A DNA stretch of 64,000 nt, from the NCBI GenBank assembly GCA_020636045.1, contig JACJYP010000009.1, positions 176,960 through 240,959 on the forward strand. The letters run 5' to 3'. Both the position numbers and the translations under genes were made by a program. Below the pieces are notes generated by a model that was not told the DNA's origin, ran no database searches, and was given only the letters and a program-made list of their open reading frames with translations. Below, one piece after another: positions 41,791 through 50,263 of this stretch. Within the stretch, counting starts at the first letter, position 1. Each line of letters begins with the position of its first letter. The stretch comes from Lewinellaceae bacterium. GTDB lineage: Bacteria; Bacteroidota; Bacteroidia; Chitinophagales; Saprospiraceae.

Positions 41791-41826
41791 TCCTACTGCT
41801 TCCCTTCTGGCAGTAGGATTTTTTTT
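41791..41826 (+). terminator. Intrinsic terminator between prs and the rhodanese gene
   Basis: TCCTACTGC (41791-41799) pairs perfectly with GCAGTAGGA (41810-41818), followed by eight T (41819-41826). It ends either prs or a small RNA started at ~41765. Confidence 0.9.
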
Positions 41827-41859
41827 AAACGAGGGCTCCCATATATAATCTTCGGTTTG

Positions 41860-41896
41860 GCACTTGGCGCGGCGCAAAAAACGCCGCGCCGGGTGC
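41860..41896 (+). promoter_or_regulatory. GC-rich 15-pair hairpin in the leader of the rhodanese gene
   Basis: The arms 41860-41874 and 41882-41896 pair at all 15 positions (two G-T pairs), with loop CAAAAAA. It lies 68 bases before the ATG and is not followed by a T tract, so it is not a forward terminator. It may act as an mRNA-stabilising or regulatory leader element. Confidence 0.5.
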
Positions 41897-41964
41897 GGAA
41901 TGCTTCCTCTCCATTTTTATTTTCCGGATTTTCAGGCCAATTTTGCAGCATATTCTCCACTGCA

Positions 41965-42525
41965 ATGCCTTTTACTTTTTTCCGCTTTCATCGACGTTTT
42001 TTCCGTGCCGGCAGGCAGGCCATCAAGGTTTTTATGGCGCTGTCGGGTCTTGCGCTCGCTGCATTGCCGGCCTCCGCGCAGGTAAAAAGCGGCGCTTACC
42101 GCGTCATGCTGAAAAACCTGCTGAGCCATACCGTTCCGGAAATACAGGTGCAGGAAGCGGCGCGTGACAGCGCCTCCATTTTTTTCCTCGACGCACGGGA
42201 AACCGATGAATTCGAGGTCAGTCACCTCAGGGGGGCGCTTCATGTAGGTTACGACCACTTCAAGCCAGAAGTATTGAAGGATGTTCCCAAAAACCGCCGC
42301 ATTGTGGTCTATTGTTCGGTGGGATACCGCAGCGAAAAGATCGCCGAAAAATTACTCGAAGCGGGTTACAAGAATGTTTCCAACCTCTACGGCGGCATCT
42401 TCGAATGGGTCAACCAGGACCATTCCGTTTATGACGACAAGGGACGCACCGCCCGCGTGCATGCCTACAGCCGGACCTGGGGCGTCTGGCTCAAGAAAGG
42501 CAAAAAAGTGTACGGGAAGCAGTAA
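41965..42525 (+). CDS. Secreted rhodanese-domain protein
   Basis: The protein is 186 aa from ATG 41965. A long signal (MPFTFFRFHRRFFRAGRQA then IKVFMALSGLALAALPASAQ) places it in the periplasm. The rhodanese domain (~65-160) has FFLDARETDEFEVSHLRGAL and the active-site loop VVYCSVGYRSEKIA with the catalytic Cys, then AGYKNVSNLYGGIFEWVN. Rhodaneses transfer sulfane sulfur or bind similar substrates; the role here is unknown. It converges with rfbB (8-base gap). A longer open frame starting at TTG 41857 runs through the hairpin and is rejected. Confidence 0.85.
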   Translation: MPFTFFRFHRRFFRAGRQAIKVFMALSGLALAALPASAQVKSGAYRVMLKNLLSHTVPEIQVQEAARDSASIFFLDARETDEFEVSHLRGALHVGYDHFKPEVLKDVPKNRRIVVYCSVGYRSEKIAEKLLEAGYKNVSNLYGGIFEWVNQDHSVYDDKGRTARVHAYSRTWGVWLKKGKKVYGKQ

Positions 42526-42533
42526 CAGGCATG

Positions 42534-43589
42534 CTAGACGCCGTATTGCGCTTCGTAGTATTTCTGGTATTCTCCCGTCAGAATACGGCGCAGCCAGGCT
42601 TCGTTTTCCAGGTACCATTTTGCCGTTTTCCTAAAACCTTCTTCAGCGCGAATGGTGGGTTCCCAGCCCAGTTCGTCTTTGAGTTTGCCGGCGTCGATGG
42701 CATAGCGCCGGTCGTGTCCCGGGCGGTCTTTTACAAAAGTGATGAGTTCGCGGGAACTGCCAGCCGGCCGGCCCAGCAATTCGTCCATGATATCGCAGAG
42801 TTTTTCCACGAGATCGATGTTTTTCCACTCATTGTTGCCGCCGATATTGTACGTCTCGCCGATCCGCCCTTTGTGAAAGATCAGGTCGATGGCCGCGGCA
42901 TGGTCTTCCACCCACAACCAGTCGCGGGTGTACTGTCCGTCGCCGTACACAGGCAAAGACTTGCCCTCCCGTATATTATTGATCATCAGGGGAATAAGTT
43001 TTTCGGGAAAATGGTAAGGGCCGTAATTGTTGCTACAGTTGGACAGCAGCACCGGCAATCCGTAGGTATGGAAATAGGCGCGCACGAAATGATCGCTGGC
43101 CGCCTTGGATGCCGAATAGGGGGAACGGGGATCGTAGGGCGTTTCTTCGGTAAAAAAGCCTTCGTCGCCCAGGGAACCGTACACCTCGTCGGTGGAAATA
43201 TGGTAAAAACGCTTGCCCTCCTGCGCGTCCTTCCAGACCTGGCGCGCGGCATTCAGCAGGTTCACCGTGCCCAGCACGTTGGTTTCCACAAAGGCCGCCG
43301 GGTTGTTGATCGAACGATCCACATGGCTTTCTGCCGCCAGGTGGATGATGCCGTCGGGATGGTATCTTGAAAATACCGCCTGTAGTTGCCCCATATCGCG
43401 GATATCGGCCTTTTCGAAGGTATAGTTCGGCGCCTGGTCTACATCGCGGAGGTTTTCCAGGTTGCCGGCGTAGGTCAGGGCATCGAGGTTGACAATATGG
43501 TAATCCGGGTACTTGCGCACCAGCAAACGCACGACGTGCGAGCCAATGAAGCCCGCGCCGCCCGTGACGAGGATCGTTTTTTCAGTCAT
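42534..43589 (-). CDS. rfbB: dTDP-glucose 4,6-dehydratase
   Basis: The protein is 351 aa from ATG 43589 (MTEKTILVTGGAGFIGSH). NAD-binding TGGAGFIG, the HLAAESHVDRSI motif, STDEVYGSLG, the catalytic YSASKAASDH (YxxxK), NNYGPYHFPEKLIPLMI and GDGQYTRDWLWVEDH are diagnostic. It makes dTDP-4-keto-6-deoxyglucose for deoxysugars of surface polysaccharides. The rest of the dTDP-rhamnose genes are not adjacent. Its own -7 element lies at 43620-43627, so it need not depend on the upstream UXS gene. Confidence 0.95.
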   Translation of the reverse strand: MTEKTILVTGGAGFIGSHVVRLLVRKYPDYHIVNLDALTYAGNLENLRDVDQAPNYTFEKADIRDMGQLQAVFSRYHPDGIIHLAAESHVDRSINNPAAFVETNVLGTVNLLNAARQVWKDAQEGKRFYHISTDEVYGSLGDEGFFTEETPYDPRSPYSASKAASDHFVRAYFHTYGLPVLLSNCSNNYGPYHFPEKLIPLMINNIREGKSLPVYGDGQYTRDWLWVEDHAAAIDLIFHKGRIGETYNIGGNNEWKNIDLVEKLCDIMDELLGRPAGSSRELITFVKDRPGHDRRYAIDAGKLKDELGWEPTIRAEEGFRKTAKWYLENEAWLRRILTGEYQKYYEAQYGV

Positions 43590-43619
43590 GTCGTACCGGG
43601 GCGCACCGCCCCTCGGGCG

Positions 43620-43627
43620 CAAAGGTA
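43620..43627 (-). promoter_or_regulatory. -7 element for rfbB
   Basis: The reverse strand reads TACCTTTG, 30 bases upstream of ATG 43589. A GTATTTT/AAATAC inverted repeat overlaps its upstream edge. Confidence 0.5.
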
Positions 43628-43684
43628 TTTTCAAAAATACGGTTGTGCGAATCCGCGCCCGGATTCAGCGAAAAAATGAACGGT

Positions 43685-44650
43685 TCAGGCTACTGAACCG
43701 GCATCCACTTTCACCGCTTTTTTGAAATACTCGTAGGTCAGTTTCAGGCCGCTTGCGCGATCGAATTTGGGTTCCCAGCCGAGCAGCGCGCGCGCCTTGG
43801 AGATGTCCGGGCGCCGCTGTTTGGGGTCGTCCACGGGCAGGGGCCGGTAATCGATGAACGCCTTGGGATTCTGCACGAGTTCTAGTATCTCGTGTGCGAA
43901 TTGCAGCACGGTGATCTCGGAAGGATTGCCCATGTTCACCGGCAGGTGGTAGTCGCTCAGCAGCAGGCGGTAGATGCCTTCCACCAGATCGTCGACATAG
44001 CAGAAAGAGCGCGTCTGGGAGCCGTCTCCGAACACGGTAAGTCCTTCACCGCGAATGGCTTGCGAGAAAAATGCCGGCAGCACGCGGCCGTCGTTCACCC
44101 GCATGCGCGGGCCGTAGGTATTGAAAATGCGGATGATGCGGGTCTCGACGTTGTGGTAATTGTGGTAGGCCATGGTAATGGCTTCCAGAAAGCGCTTCGC
44201 TTCGTCATACACCCCGCGGGGGCCGACGGGGTTCACGTTGCCCCAGTATTCTTCGGTCTGCGGGTGCACGAGCGGGTCGCCGTACACCTCCGAAGTGGAA
44301 GCCACGAGGATGCGCGCCTTTTTTTCCTTGGCCAGGCCGAGCAGGTTGTGCGTGCCCAGGGCGCCGACTTTCAGGGTCTGGATCGGCATCTGCAGGTAAT
44401 CGATCGGGCTGGCCGGCGAAGCGAAGTGCAGGATGTAGTCCAGTTTGCCCGGCACGTGCACGAATTTCGTGACGTCGTGGTGGTGGTATTCAAATTCTTT
44501 TTCCCGGAACAGGTGTTCGATATTCGCCAGGTCGCCTGTAAGCAGGTTATCCATTCCGATCACCGAGTAGCCCTCGGCAAGAAAGCGGTCGCAAAGATGA
44601 GAACCGATGAAGCCGGCGGCTCCGGTGACGAGTACGCGTTTGTTTGCCAT
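43685..44650 (-). CDS. UDP-glucuronate decarboxylase (UDP-xylose synthase)-type SDR
   Basis: The protein is 321 aa. NAD-binding VTGAAGFIGSHLCDRF, HFASPASPIDYLQMPIQTL, ASTSEVYGDPLVHPQ and GPRGVYDEAKRFLE (YxxxK) are characteristic of UXS enzymes, as is RIFNTYGPRMRVNDGRVLP. It would convert UDP-glucuronate to UDP-xylose for polysaccharide synthesis. It lies 95 bases upstream of rfbB on the same strand; both act in nucleotide-sugar supply. Confidence 0.9.
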   Translation of the reverse strand: MANKRVLVTGAAGFIGSHLCDRFLAEGYSVIGMDNLLTGDLANIEHLFREKEFEYHHHDVTKFVHVPGKLDYILHFASPASPIDYLQMPIQTLKVGALGTHNLLGLAKEKKARILVASTSEVYGDPLVHPQTEEYWGNVNPVGPRGVYDEAKRFLEAITMAYHNYHNVETRIIRIFNTYGPRMRVNDGRVLPAFFSQAIRGEGLTVFGDGSQTRSFCYVDDLVEGIYRLLLSDYHLPVNMGNPSEITVLQFAHEILELVQNPKAFIDYRPLPVDDPKQRRPDISKARALLGWEPKFDRASGLKLTYEYFKKAVKVDAGSVA

Positions 44651-44721
44651 TGATTTATTAAAGATTTATGCAGAATTACAAGAAAAAAGGCCGCTACCCG
44701 CAAATGTGGCTGCAGGCACGG

Positions 44722-44729
44722 CAAAGGTA
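44722..44729 (-). promoter_or_regulatory. -7 element for the UDP-glucuronate decarboxylase gene
   Basis: The reverse strand reads TACCTTTG, 71 bases upstream of ATG 44650. Confidence 0.5.
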
Positions 44730-44872
44730 GCGCAAATAAGACTGAACGGCCGGAGCCGTCGGGGCGGCATTGCGGGGTTAAAACAATAATTGAACCAAGA
44801 ATCGGCATCGAGGCTACCTGAATACGGAAAGAAGTCTGCATTTTTAAGCCTGAAAAAATCAAAGGATACACT

Positions 44873-45961
44873 ATGCTCGCAATTCTTTCCACCATTATCG
44901 GTATCGTATTCGTCATGCTGCTCTTCAGCATGCTGGCATCCACCATTATGGAACTGCTCGCCGGTTACCTGTCATTGCGCGGACAACAACTCGTCAAGGC
45001 GATCAAAGGCATGGTCGGGCATGAGGCGAGCATCGATTTTATAGAACATCCCTTTTTCCAGCAGCTGTCGGCAGGGTCGCGCGAACGCACGCGCGTCGGC
45101 GGTAAAAAACGGGCGCTGCCCTCCTATATCAGCGCCGGCACCTTCAGTTCCATCCTGCTGGATATCATGAAGATCGACTCGGAAGCCGATGTGCAGGCCA
45201 AGATCGACGGTCTGCCGGACGGCGCTTCCAAAAAACTTGCGCAGTTCCTGTACAAGCAAAGCAACGGACAGTTGGTGGATCTTAAGGGTAAAGTAGAACA
45301 TTGGTACAGCGAAGTAATGGACCGCTCTTCCGGAGCCTACAAACGCACTGCGCAGCGCTGGCTGATCGGCATCGGCCTTGCGGTCGCCGTGGTGTTCAAT
45401 GTCGACGTGATCAATATTTATCACAACCTCAGCATCAACGCGACCCTGAGCAACACCATCGCCGATGCCGCCACCAATTTTGTGAACACCCAGCCGGCCC
45501 CTACGGCCATGAACCTCGAAAACCCCGACATATCGGAAGCCCAGCAAAAGATCGGCCAACTGGTCAATGAAAATATCGCCGCCCTCGAATCGCCCCTGGG
45601 TCTGGGCTGGGACAATGTCGACTGGAACCAGGTAGATGTCAAATGGTGGTTGTACAAGATCATCGGCTGGATCACGACAGCGCTGGGCATTTCCCTGGGC
45701 GCTACTTTCTGGTTTGAGGCCTTGAAAAAACTCGTGAGCCTCCGCGCCTCAGGCCCGCCACCGGCTTCTCCTGCCGTGACGACGACCACGATCACACAAA
45801 CAACACCCTCCACGGCGCAGGCAAGCATCAGTTCGGGAGGCGCGCTGACGCAACCCGAGCCGGCAGGCATGTTTGAAAGTTTCAAACGAGAAAGCGCCGC
45901 GCCGCCCAAAAAGACGCGAGGGACCAAAAAGGATGCGGAAAAGGATCAACCGCCGAAATAG
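44873..45961 (+). CDS. Three-helix membrane protein of unknown function (first gene of the accessory block)
   Basis: The protein is 362 aa. A hydrophobic N-terminal helix (~2-32, ILSTIIGIVFVMLLFSMLAS) is followed by a soluble part (~35-160: EHPFFQQLSAGSRER; LPSYISAGTFSSILLDIM), a second helix (~163-182, WLIGIGLAVAVVFNVDV), a loop, and a third helix (~263-285) ending ALGISLGATFWFEALKKLVS. The last motif resembles the (A/I)SLGAPFWFDxLxKL ending of a widespread but unnamed family of bacterial membrane proteins. The C-terminal ~80 residues are Thr/Pro/Lys-rich and probably disordered. No enzyme motif is seen. It is divergent from the UXS gene. Confidence 0.6.
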   Translation: MLAILSTIIGIVFVMLLFSMLASTIMELLAGYLSLRGQQLVKAIKGMVGHEASIDFIEHPFFQQLSAGSRERTRVGGKKRALPSYISAGTFSSILLDIMKIDSEADVQAKIDGLPDGASKKLAQFLYKQSNGQLVDLKGKVEHWYSEVMDRSSGAYKRTAQRWLIGIGLAVAVVFNVDVINIYHNLSINATLSNTIADAATNFVNTQPAPTAMNLENPDISEAQQKIGQLVNENIAALESPLGLGWDNVDWNQVDVKWWLYKIIGWITTALGISLGATFWFEALKKLVSLRASGPPPASPAVTTTTITQTTPSTAQASISSGGALTQPEPAGMFESFKRESAAPPKKTRGTKKDAEKDQPPK

Positions 45962-46022
45962 GCGCAGGCAACAACTCCGTTAATTTTGGGGCGCCAAGAG
46001 GCTTTTCCACGCGAAAAGCAGG

Positions 46023-46030
46023 TATATTTG
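46023..46030 (+). promoter_or_regulatory. -7 element TATATTTG upstream of the coiled-coil genes
   Basis: A TAnnTTTG match 120 bases before ATG 46151; a second (TAATTTTG) is at 45981-45988. The second to fourth genes of the accessory block may have their own promoter. Confidence 0.35.
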
Positions 46031-46150
46031 TTTTCCGGGACAAACCCCTCGGTCCAATATTTTAATACTTGCCGGGAATGATCCGTTAAGAACGTTTTCG
46101 CAGCCGCGGCCCGATCGCTCCGGAATCCATTCCTTCAAAAACCGAAATCC

Positions 46151-46528
46151 ATGGGACCCATCAACTGGAAACTGATCTTGTTGCTTTCCTCCGTCTTTTT
46201 TGCCGGCGTGATCGTACGCGGCGAATTTGCCCGCAGGCAGGACATCAAGCACCGGCTGCAGGAGATCGAAGACAACCAGGGCCGCATCATGGCGCATGTC
46301 GATTCGATCAATACGGCTTATGCAGCCCGCAAACTTGAACTGACCAAACGCACCGATTCGCTGTACATGCAGATCGACGAGATCCTGCGCCTGAAAAGCC
46401 TGAATGCCCAACGCATCAACAGGCTGCAAAACAGTATTGCTGACCAGCGCCAGCAATTGTATCTCGAAATCCACGACCTGCAGGAAGTGATTGACCAGCA
46501 CCCGGTCGGGATCAAACAAAACAACTGA
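46151..46528 (+). CDS. Membrane-anchored coiled-coil protein, unknown
   Basis: The protein is 125 aa. One N-terminal helix (~5-24, NWKLILLLSSVFFAGVIVRG) is followed by a continuous charged coiled coil (QDIKHRLQEIEDNQGRIMAH; RKLELTKRTDSLYMQIDEIL; LQNSIADQRQQLYLEIHDLQ) and a short tail. The plan, one membrane helix plus a long coil, is that of a scaffold or spanin-like protein. It is 9 bases upstream of the next gene, so they are cotranscribed. Confidence 0.55.
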   Translation: MGPINWKLILLLSSVFFAGVIVRGEFARRQDIKHRLQEIEDNQGRIMAHVDSINTAYAARKLELTKRTDSLYMQIDEILRLKSLNAQRINRLQNSIADQRQQLYLEIHDLQEVIDQHPVGIKQNN

Positions 46529-46537
46529 ACCAACGCG

Positions 46538-47074
46538 ATGAAACATTTACTCGGCGCCCTGCTGATCGCAGCGGTATGTCATTCCGCAGCAGCGCAACTA
46601 GACACCTTCCAATACCGCCAGAACGGCGTGGACATTTCCTTTCAGGGGGTGGCAGTCCATTCGAATGCCGAACTCGACCAGATCGACCTGTACGACGCCA
46701 TGTTCCCGGTCGTGATCGTACCCCGGCAAGTGCTGCGGAGAGCCATCGAGATCGGCGACAGGCAAAGCAGGCTGGCCGATTCGCTGTATGCCGCCAATTT
46801 CAGTCTGCTGCGGCAAAACGACCTGAACCTCCTGGAGATACAGAAAAAGGACGCCGTCATCGCGTCCCAGAAAGACTTCATCGCTTTTAGCGACCATACC
46901 AATGCGATGCTCAACAAATCGATCGAAGCCCTGAACCTGCAACTCAGCGAGTGCCGTCAAGTGGCGAGCGATGCCAATAAAAGCCAGGCCGGGAAAAAGA
47001 TATGGGGTATTCTGGTCGGCGGAGGCATCGGACTCGGGCTGGGCGCTATTTTGGGCGTGATCGCGACCAAATAG
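46538..47074 (+). CDS. Secreted coiled-coil protein with C-terminal glycine-rich membrane helix, unknown
   Basis: The protein is 178 aa. A signal peptide ends at CHSAAAQ (residue ~20). The middle (~60-150) is helical and coiled-coil-like (QVLRRAIEIGDRQSRLADSL; LLRQNDLNLLEIQKKDAVIA). The C-terminal segment KIWGILVGGGIGLGLGAILG is a glycine-zipper-type membrane helix. With its 125-aa neighbour it could form a two-component envelope structure; no family is recognised. Confidence 0.55.
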   Translation: MKHLLGALLIAAVCHSAAAQLDTFQYRQNGVDISFQGVAVHSNAELDQIDLYDAMFPVVIVPRQVLRRAIEIGDRQSRLADSLYAANFSLLRQNDLNLLEIQKKDAVIASQKDFIAFSDHTNAMLNKSIEALNLQLSECRQVASDANKSQAGKKIWGILVGGGIGLGLGAILGVIATK

Positions 47075-47113
47075 CAACACAGCCCAACCATAAAATCCAG
47101 ATAAAACACCATC

Positions 47114-48091
47114 ATGTTCAATTCTTTGCAACAACTGATCGATCAGAAAAAGGCCATTACCACGGATGAACTGAACCTTCCTGAAAACAGAGGCGCCGCC
47201 TTAGACCTGCAAACCAGGCTGTGCGACCTGGGTATCCTCGATCCCGTGATCGGCGGCGATGCGACCACTCCGTTCGGGCCGGTCGCGAAGGCCGATGGCA
47301 TGATCGGACCGATGTCACGCAGCGCGATCTTTGAATTTTGCAGACTTGCCGAACTGGAATACACCGACCGGCTACTGACGCCCGGGATCATGAAAGCGCT
47401 GGTGAAGGCGGACCCTGAGAAATTCCTGCCTGTCGAATTCGAGAACAATAAATTTGACGACACGCGCACACGCTTTGCCAAACGCCTTTTGCGCTGCATG
47501 CGTGCAAAAGGCTACTGGATATCCCGCAGCCCCAACACCTATAATATAGTATACATCGAAGGCGTGAACAGCGACGGCCGCGAAAACCCCGACAAATTCG
47601 ATGAATGGAACGACCGCCGCACCGTCATCCGGATCACCCCGGGCGGCAAGCCGGAAATGGTGGTCAACGACCAGTCGACCACCGAACCCGGCAAGTTTTA
47701 CACGGTCCACCCCCTCCATTCGCTCGGCGCCGCCCGCATCGCTTTCGGGCAGTATAAAGCATGGGCCGACGGCCTGCACCAAGGCGTGCAACCGGCGCTC
47801 GTGCAACGCGGGCCCCTGCGCGTACACCGCGACCTCGACAAAAGCGGTACGCGCAACAGAAAAGACCCCATCGACATCGGCGAATGGTTCGGGATCAACC
47901 AGCATACCACCAGCGCAAAAAAAACGCCGGCGCTGGTGGGTAAGTATAGCGCCGGATGCCTCGTCGGGCGTCGCTACAGCTGGCACCTCAAATTCCTGCG
48001 CTTTGTGCGCAAGGATTATCGCTACCAGATGAACAGAAGTTACCTGTTCATTTCTACCGTACTCGCCGGCGACGACCCCCTGTTGCGATAA
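47114..48091 (+). CDS. Peptidoglycan-binding-domain protein with unknown C-terminal domain
   Basis: The protein is 325 aa with no signal peptide. Residues ~27-80 fit a PG_binding_1 domain (ALDLQTRLCDLGIL...DGMIGPMSRSAIFEFCRLAE) with an insert between the two halves. Residues ~115-325 are a conserved-looking globular domain (NIVYIEGVNSDGREN; WNDRRTVIRITPGGKP; HSLGAARIAFGQYKAWADG; IDIGEWFGINQHTT) ending with a His (264) and KYSAGCLVGR (SxGC, Cys282), an arrangement reminiscent of L,D-transpeptidase-like active sites (H...S-x-G-C) but not enough to name it. Possible cell-wall enzyme. It is 39 bases after the preceding gene. Confidence 0.55.
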   Translation: MFNSLQQLIDQKKAITTDELNLPENRGAALDLQTRLCDLGILDPVIGGDATTPFGPVAKADGMIGPMSRSAIFEFCRLAELEYTDRLLTPGIMKALVKADPEKFLPVEFENNKFDDTRTRFAKRLLRCMRAKGYWISRSPNTYNIVYIEGVNSDGRENPDKFDEWNDRRTVIRITPGGKPEMVVNDQSTTEPGKFYTVHPLHSLGAARIAFGQYKAWADGLHQGVQPALVQRGPLRVHRDLDKSGTRNRKDPIDIGEWFGINQHTTSAKKTPALVGKYSAGCLVGRRYSWHLKFLRFVRKDYRYQMNRSYLFISTVLAGDDPLLR

Positions 48092-48133
48092 GCGCCGACA
48101 TTTCCCGTCGAAAAGCGAAACCGGCGATAACAA

Positions 48134-48141
48134 TAAATTTG
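48134..48141 (+). promoter_or_regulatory. -7 element TAAATTTG upstream of the subtilase gene
   Basis: A TAnnTTTG match 91 bases before ATG 48233. It allows separate transcription of the subtilase gene. Confidence 0.35.
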
Positions 48142-48232
48142 TCGGCAGCGTTTTCTGACAAACAAGGGCACTTCACATTCAGGTGTGCATCCGGCCACTT
48201 TACTCTTTCATTATAAAAACACCCACTTCGCT

Positions 48233-50263
48233 ATGTACAAGGTCAAATTTGGCGGCAAAAAAGGCAAAACGGTCAAACTGGTGGAAAGCCCCGACATGGT
48301 GGCCATCCGCACCAAAGGCAACCGGGAACTCGAAAGCGTAGACATGAGCCGCGAAAGCAGGGACCTGATCGATAAAACCACTGAAGTCACCTCTTTCCCC
48401 GAGGCGGGGGTCACTGTGAGAAAAATTTCTGCCGACGATGCGCTTGAGTCCACCAAATCCACCACGGAAAAGCGCGACGAAGCCCGCGCGACCCTCAAGC
48501 AGGAGGAGAACATCCGGTTTGCCGGTCGTGTGCTGCAGGATGCGGAGAGCGGAGAGGTGATGCTCTACACCGAAAATTTCTTCGTAAAGTTCAAGGACGA
48601 GGTGTCGGAAAAAGATTGTCTCGCGCTGATCGAAAAGTACCATCTGACCATTAAATCCAAACTTCCTTTCGCAGCAAACTCCTATTTCGTAGAAGCGCAG
48701 GAAGGCACCGGCCTGAAAGTATTCGACATCGCGGACCAGTTGCTGAAAGAAAAGATCGTGGAGTTTTGCCACCCGGAGATCGTGCAGGAACGCCGCTATA
48801 AGGCCGTTCATCCGCTCCAGTGGCACCTGGCCAAGACTACTATCGGCGGCAAAACCGTCGATGCGCATGTGAATATCGAGGCGGCCTGGAAACACACGAA
48901 AGGCAAGGGCGTCACCATTGCCGTGGTGGACGACGGCGTAGACATCGACCACCCCGAATTTGCGGGGCGCGTGGTGCATCCGTTTGACGCGACGCTCAAC
49001 AGCAACGACCCGCGCCCCAAAACCAAGGACGACAACCACGGCACCGCCTGCGCGGGCATGGCTTGCGCCGCAGGCCTGAACGACGGCGCATCGGGTGTCG
49101 CCCCGGAAGCCACGCTGATGCCGATCCGCCTGCGCAGCGGCCTGGGCAGTATGGCCGAAGCCAATGCCTTTGCCTGGGCGGCCGACCACGGCGCCGACGT
49201 CATTTCCTGCTCCTGGGGCCCCGCCGACGGTGAGTGGTGGAATCCCGGCGACATGGCGCACAACAGTTCGACGCCGCTGCCCGACAGCACGCGCCTCGCC
49301 ATGGATTACGCCCTGAAAAAAGGGCGCGGCGGCAAGGGCTGCGTGATACTTTTTGCCGCAGGCAACGGCAACGAAGACACCGTAAACGATGGTTATTGCA
49401 GTTACCCCGGCGTGATCGCCGTGGCTGCCTGCAACGACACCGGCAAGCGCAGCGTGTACAGCGACTACGGCAATGCGGTGTGGGTGTGTTTTCCCAGCGG
49501 CGACTACGCCTACCAGCCATTCAAACACCCCGCGCCCATCAGCCAGGGGTTGCGCACCACGGACCGCCGCTCGGCCGACGGGTACACCCCCGAAGATTAT
49601 ATCAACTATTTCGGTGGCACCTCGGGCGCCTGCCCGGGCGTGGCGGGCACGGTTGCCCTGATGCTGGCTGCCAACCCCGAACTGACCCAGCCCGAAGTCA
49701 AGGAAATGCTGCGCCGCTCCTGTCGCCGCATCGACGAAAACGGCGGAGAATACGACAAGTACGGACACAGCATCTGGTACGGTTACGGCCGTGTGGATGC
49801 AGGGCTGGCGGTGGAGCAGGCGATGACGGCAGCCGAAAAAGCGCAGGAGGTAATGGTTACCGGCATTGCCAGTTTTGTGAAGGTCGGCGACCAGCCACTC
49901 GCCTCCGACGGCATTTTTGCCGGACCGCTAAAGCCTGCGCAAAAATTCCTGGGCGTCCGGCTTAAAACCAAACCGGCAAAAGCGGGGCTGAAGATCCGCT
50001 ACAAACTGAATGTCAGAACGACCGGCATCGGGGAAAACAAAGAAGAAGACGAATACGTCGGCACGGAGGACGGCAGGCAACGGGTCATCGGTCTGGCCAT
50101 GTGGCTCGAAGGCAAGGCCGCTGACAAATATGAACTGGAATACAGCGCGCGCCTGAAGGGACTGACAGAGCCCGTAAAAGCCAGGAACGGCGCCTGGTGC
50201 GGTTCCGAAAAGAAATCGGGAAAAACCATTGTCGCCCTCGCCATGACCCTGCGCGAGAAGTAG
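48233..50263 (+). CDS. S8 subtilisin-like protease without signal peptide
   Basis: The protein is 676 aa from ATG 48233 (MYKVKFGGKKGKTVKL); the preceding 16 codons of the open frame are not helpful. Residues ~90-190 resemble a fervidolysin-type pro-region (FVKFKDEVSEKDCLALIEKY; KSKLPFAANSYFVEA). The catalytic domain has Asp in AVVDDGVDIDH (~233), His in DDNHGTACAGMA (269), oxyanion Asn in FAAGNGNED (378) and Ser in GGTSGACPGVAG (464). Residues ~540-676 form an extra beta-rich C-terminal domain. There is no export signal or T9SS sorting domain, so it is predicted cytosolic or exported by another route. It follows the peptidoglycan-binding gene on the same strand. Confidence 0.88.
   Translation: MYKVKFGGKKGKTVKLVESPDMVAIRTKGNRELESVDMSRESRDLIDKTTEVTSFPEAGVTVRKISADDALESTKSTTEKRDEARATLKQEENIRFAGRVLQDAESGEVMLYTENFFVKFKDEVSEKDCLALIEKYHLTIKSKLPFAANSYFVEAQEGTGLKVFDIADQLLKEKIVEFCHPEIVQERRYKAVHPLQWHLAKTTIGGKTVDAHVNIEAAWKHTKGKGVTIAVVDDGVDIDHPEFAGRVVHPFDATLNSNDPRPKTKDDNHGTACAGMACAAGLNDGASGVAPEATLMPIRLRSGLGSMAEANAFAWAADHGADVISCSWGPADGEWWNPGDMAHNSSTPLPDSTRLAMDYALKKGRGGKGCVILFAAGNGNEDTVNDGYCSYPGVIAVAACNDTGKRSVYSDYGNAVWVCFPSGDYAYQPFKHPAPISQGLRTTDRRSADGYTPEDYINYFGGTSGACPGVAGTVALMLAANPELTQPEVKEMLRRSCRRIDENGGEYDKYGHSIWYGYGRVDAGLAVEQAMTAAEKAQEVMVTGIASFVKVGDQPLASDGIFAGPLKPAQKFLGVRLKTKPAKAGLKIRYKLNVRTTGIGENKEEDEYVGTEDGRQRVIGLAMWLEGKAADKYELEYSARLKGLTEPVKARNGAWCGSEKKSGKTIVALAMTLREK

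Noticed and set aside
48200..49768. Reverse frame of 522 aa
   Set aside because: Antisense to the subtilase catalytic domain with its intact triad.
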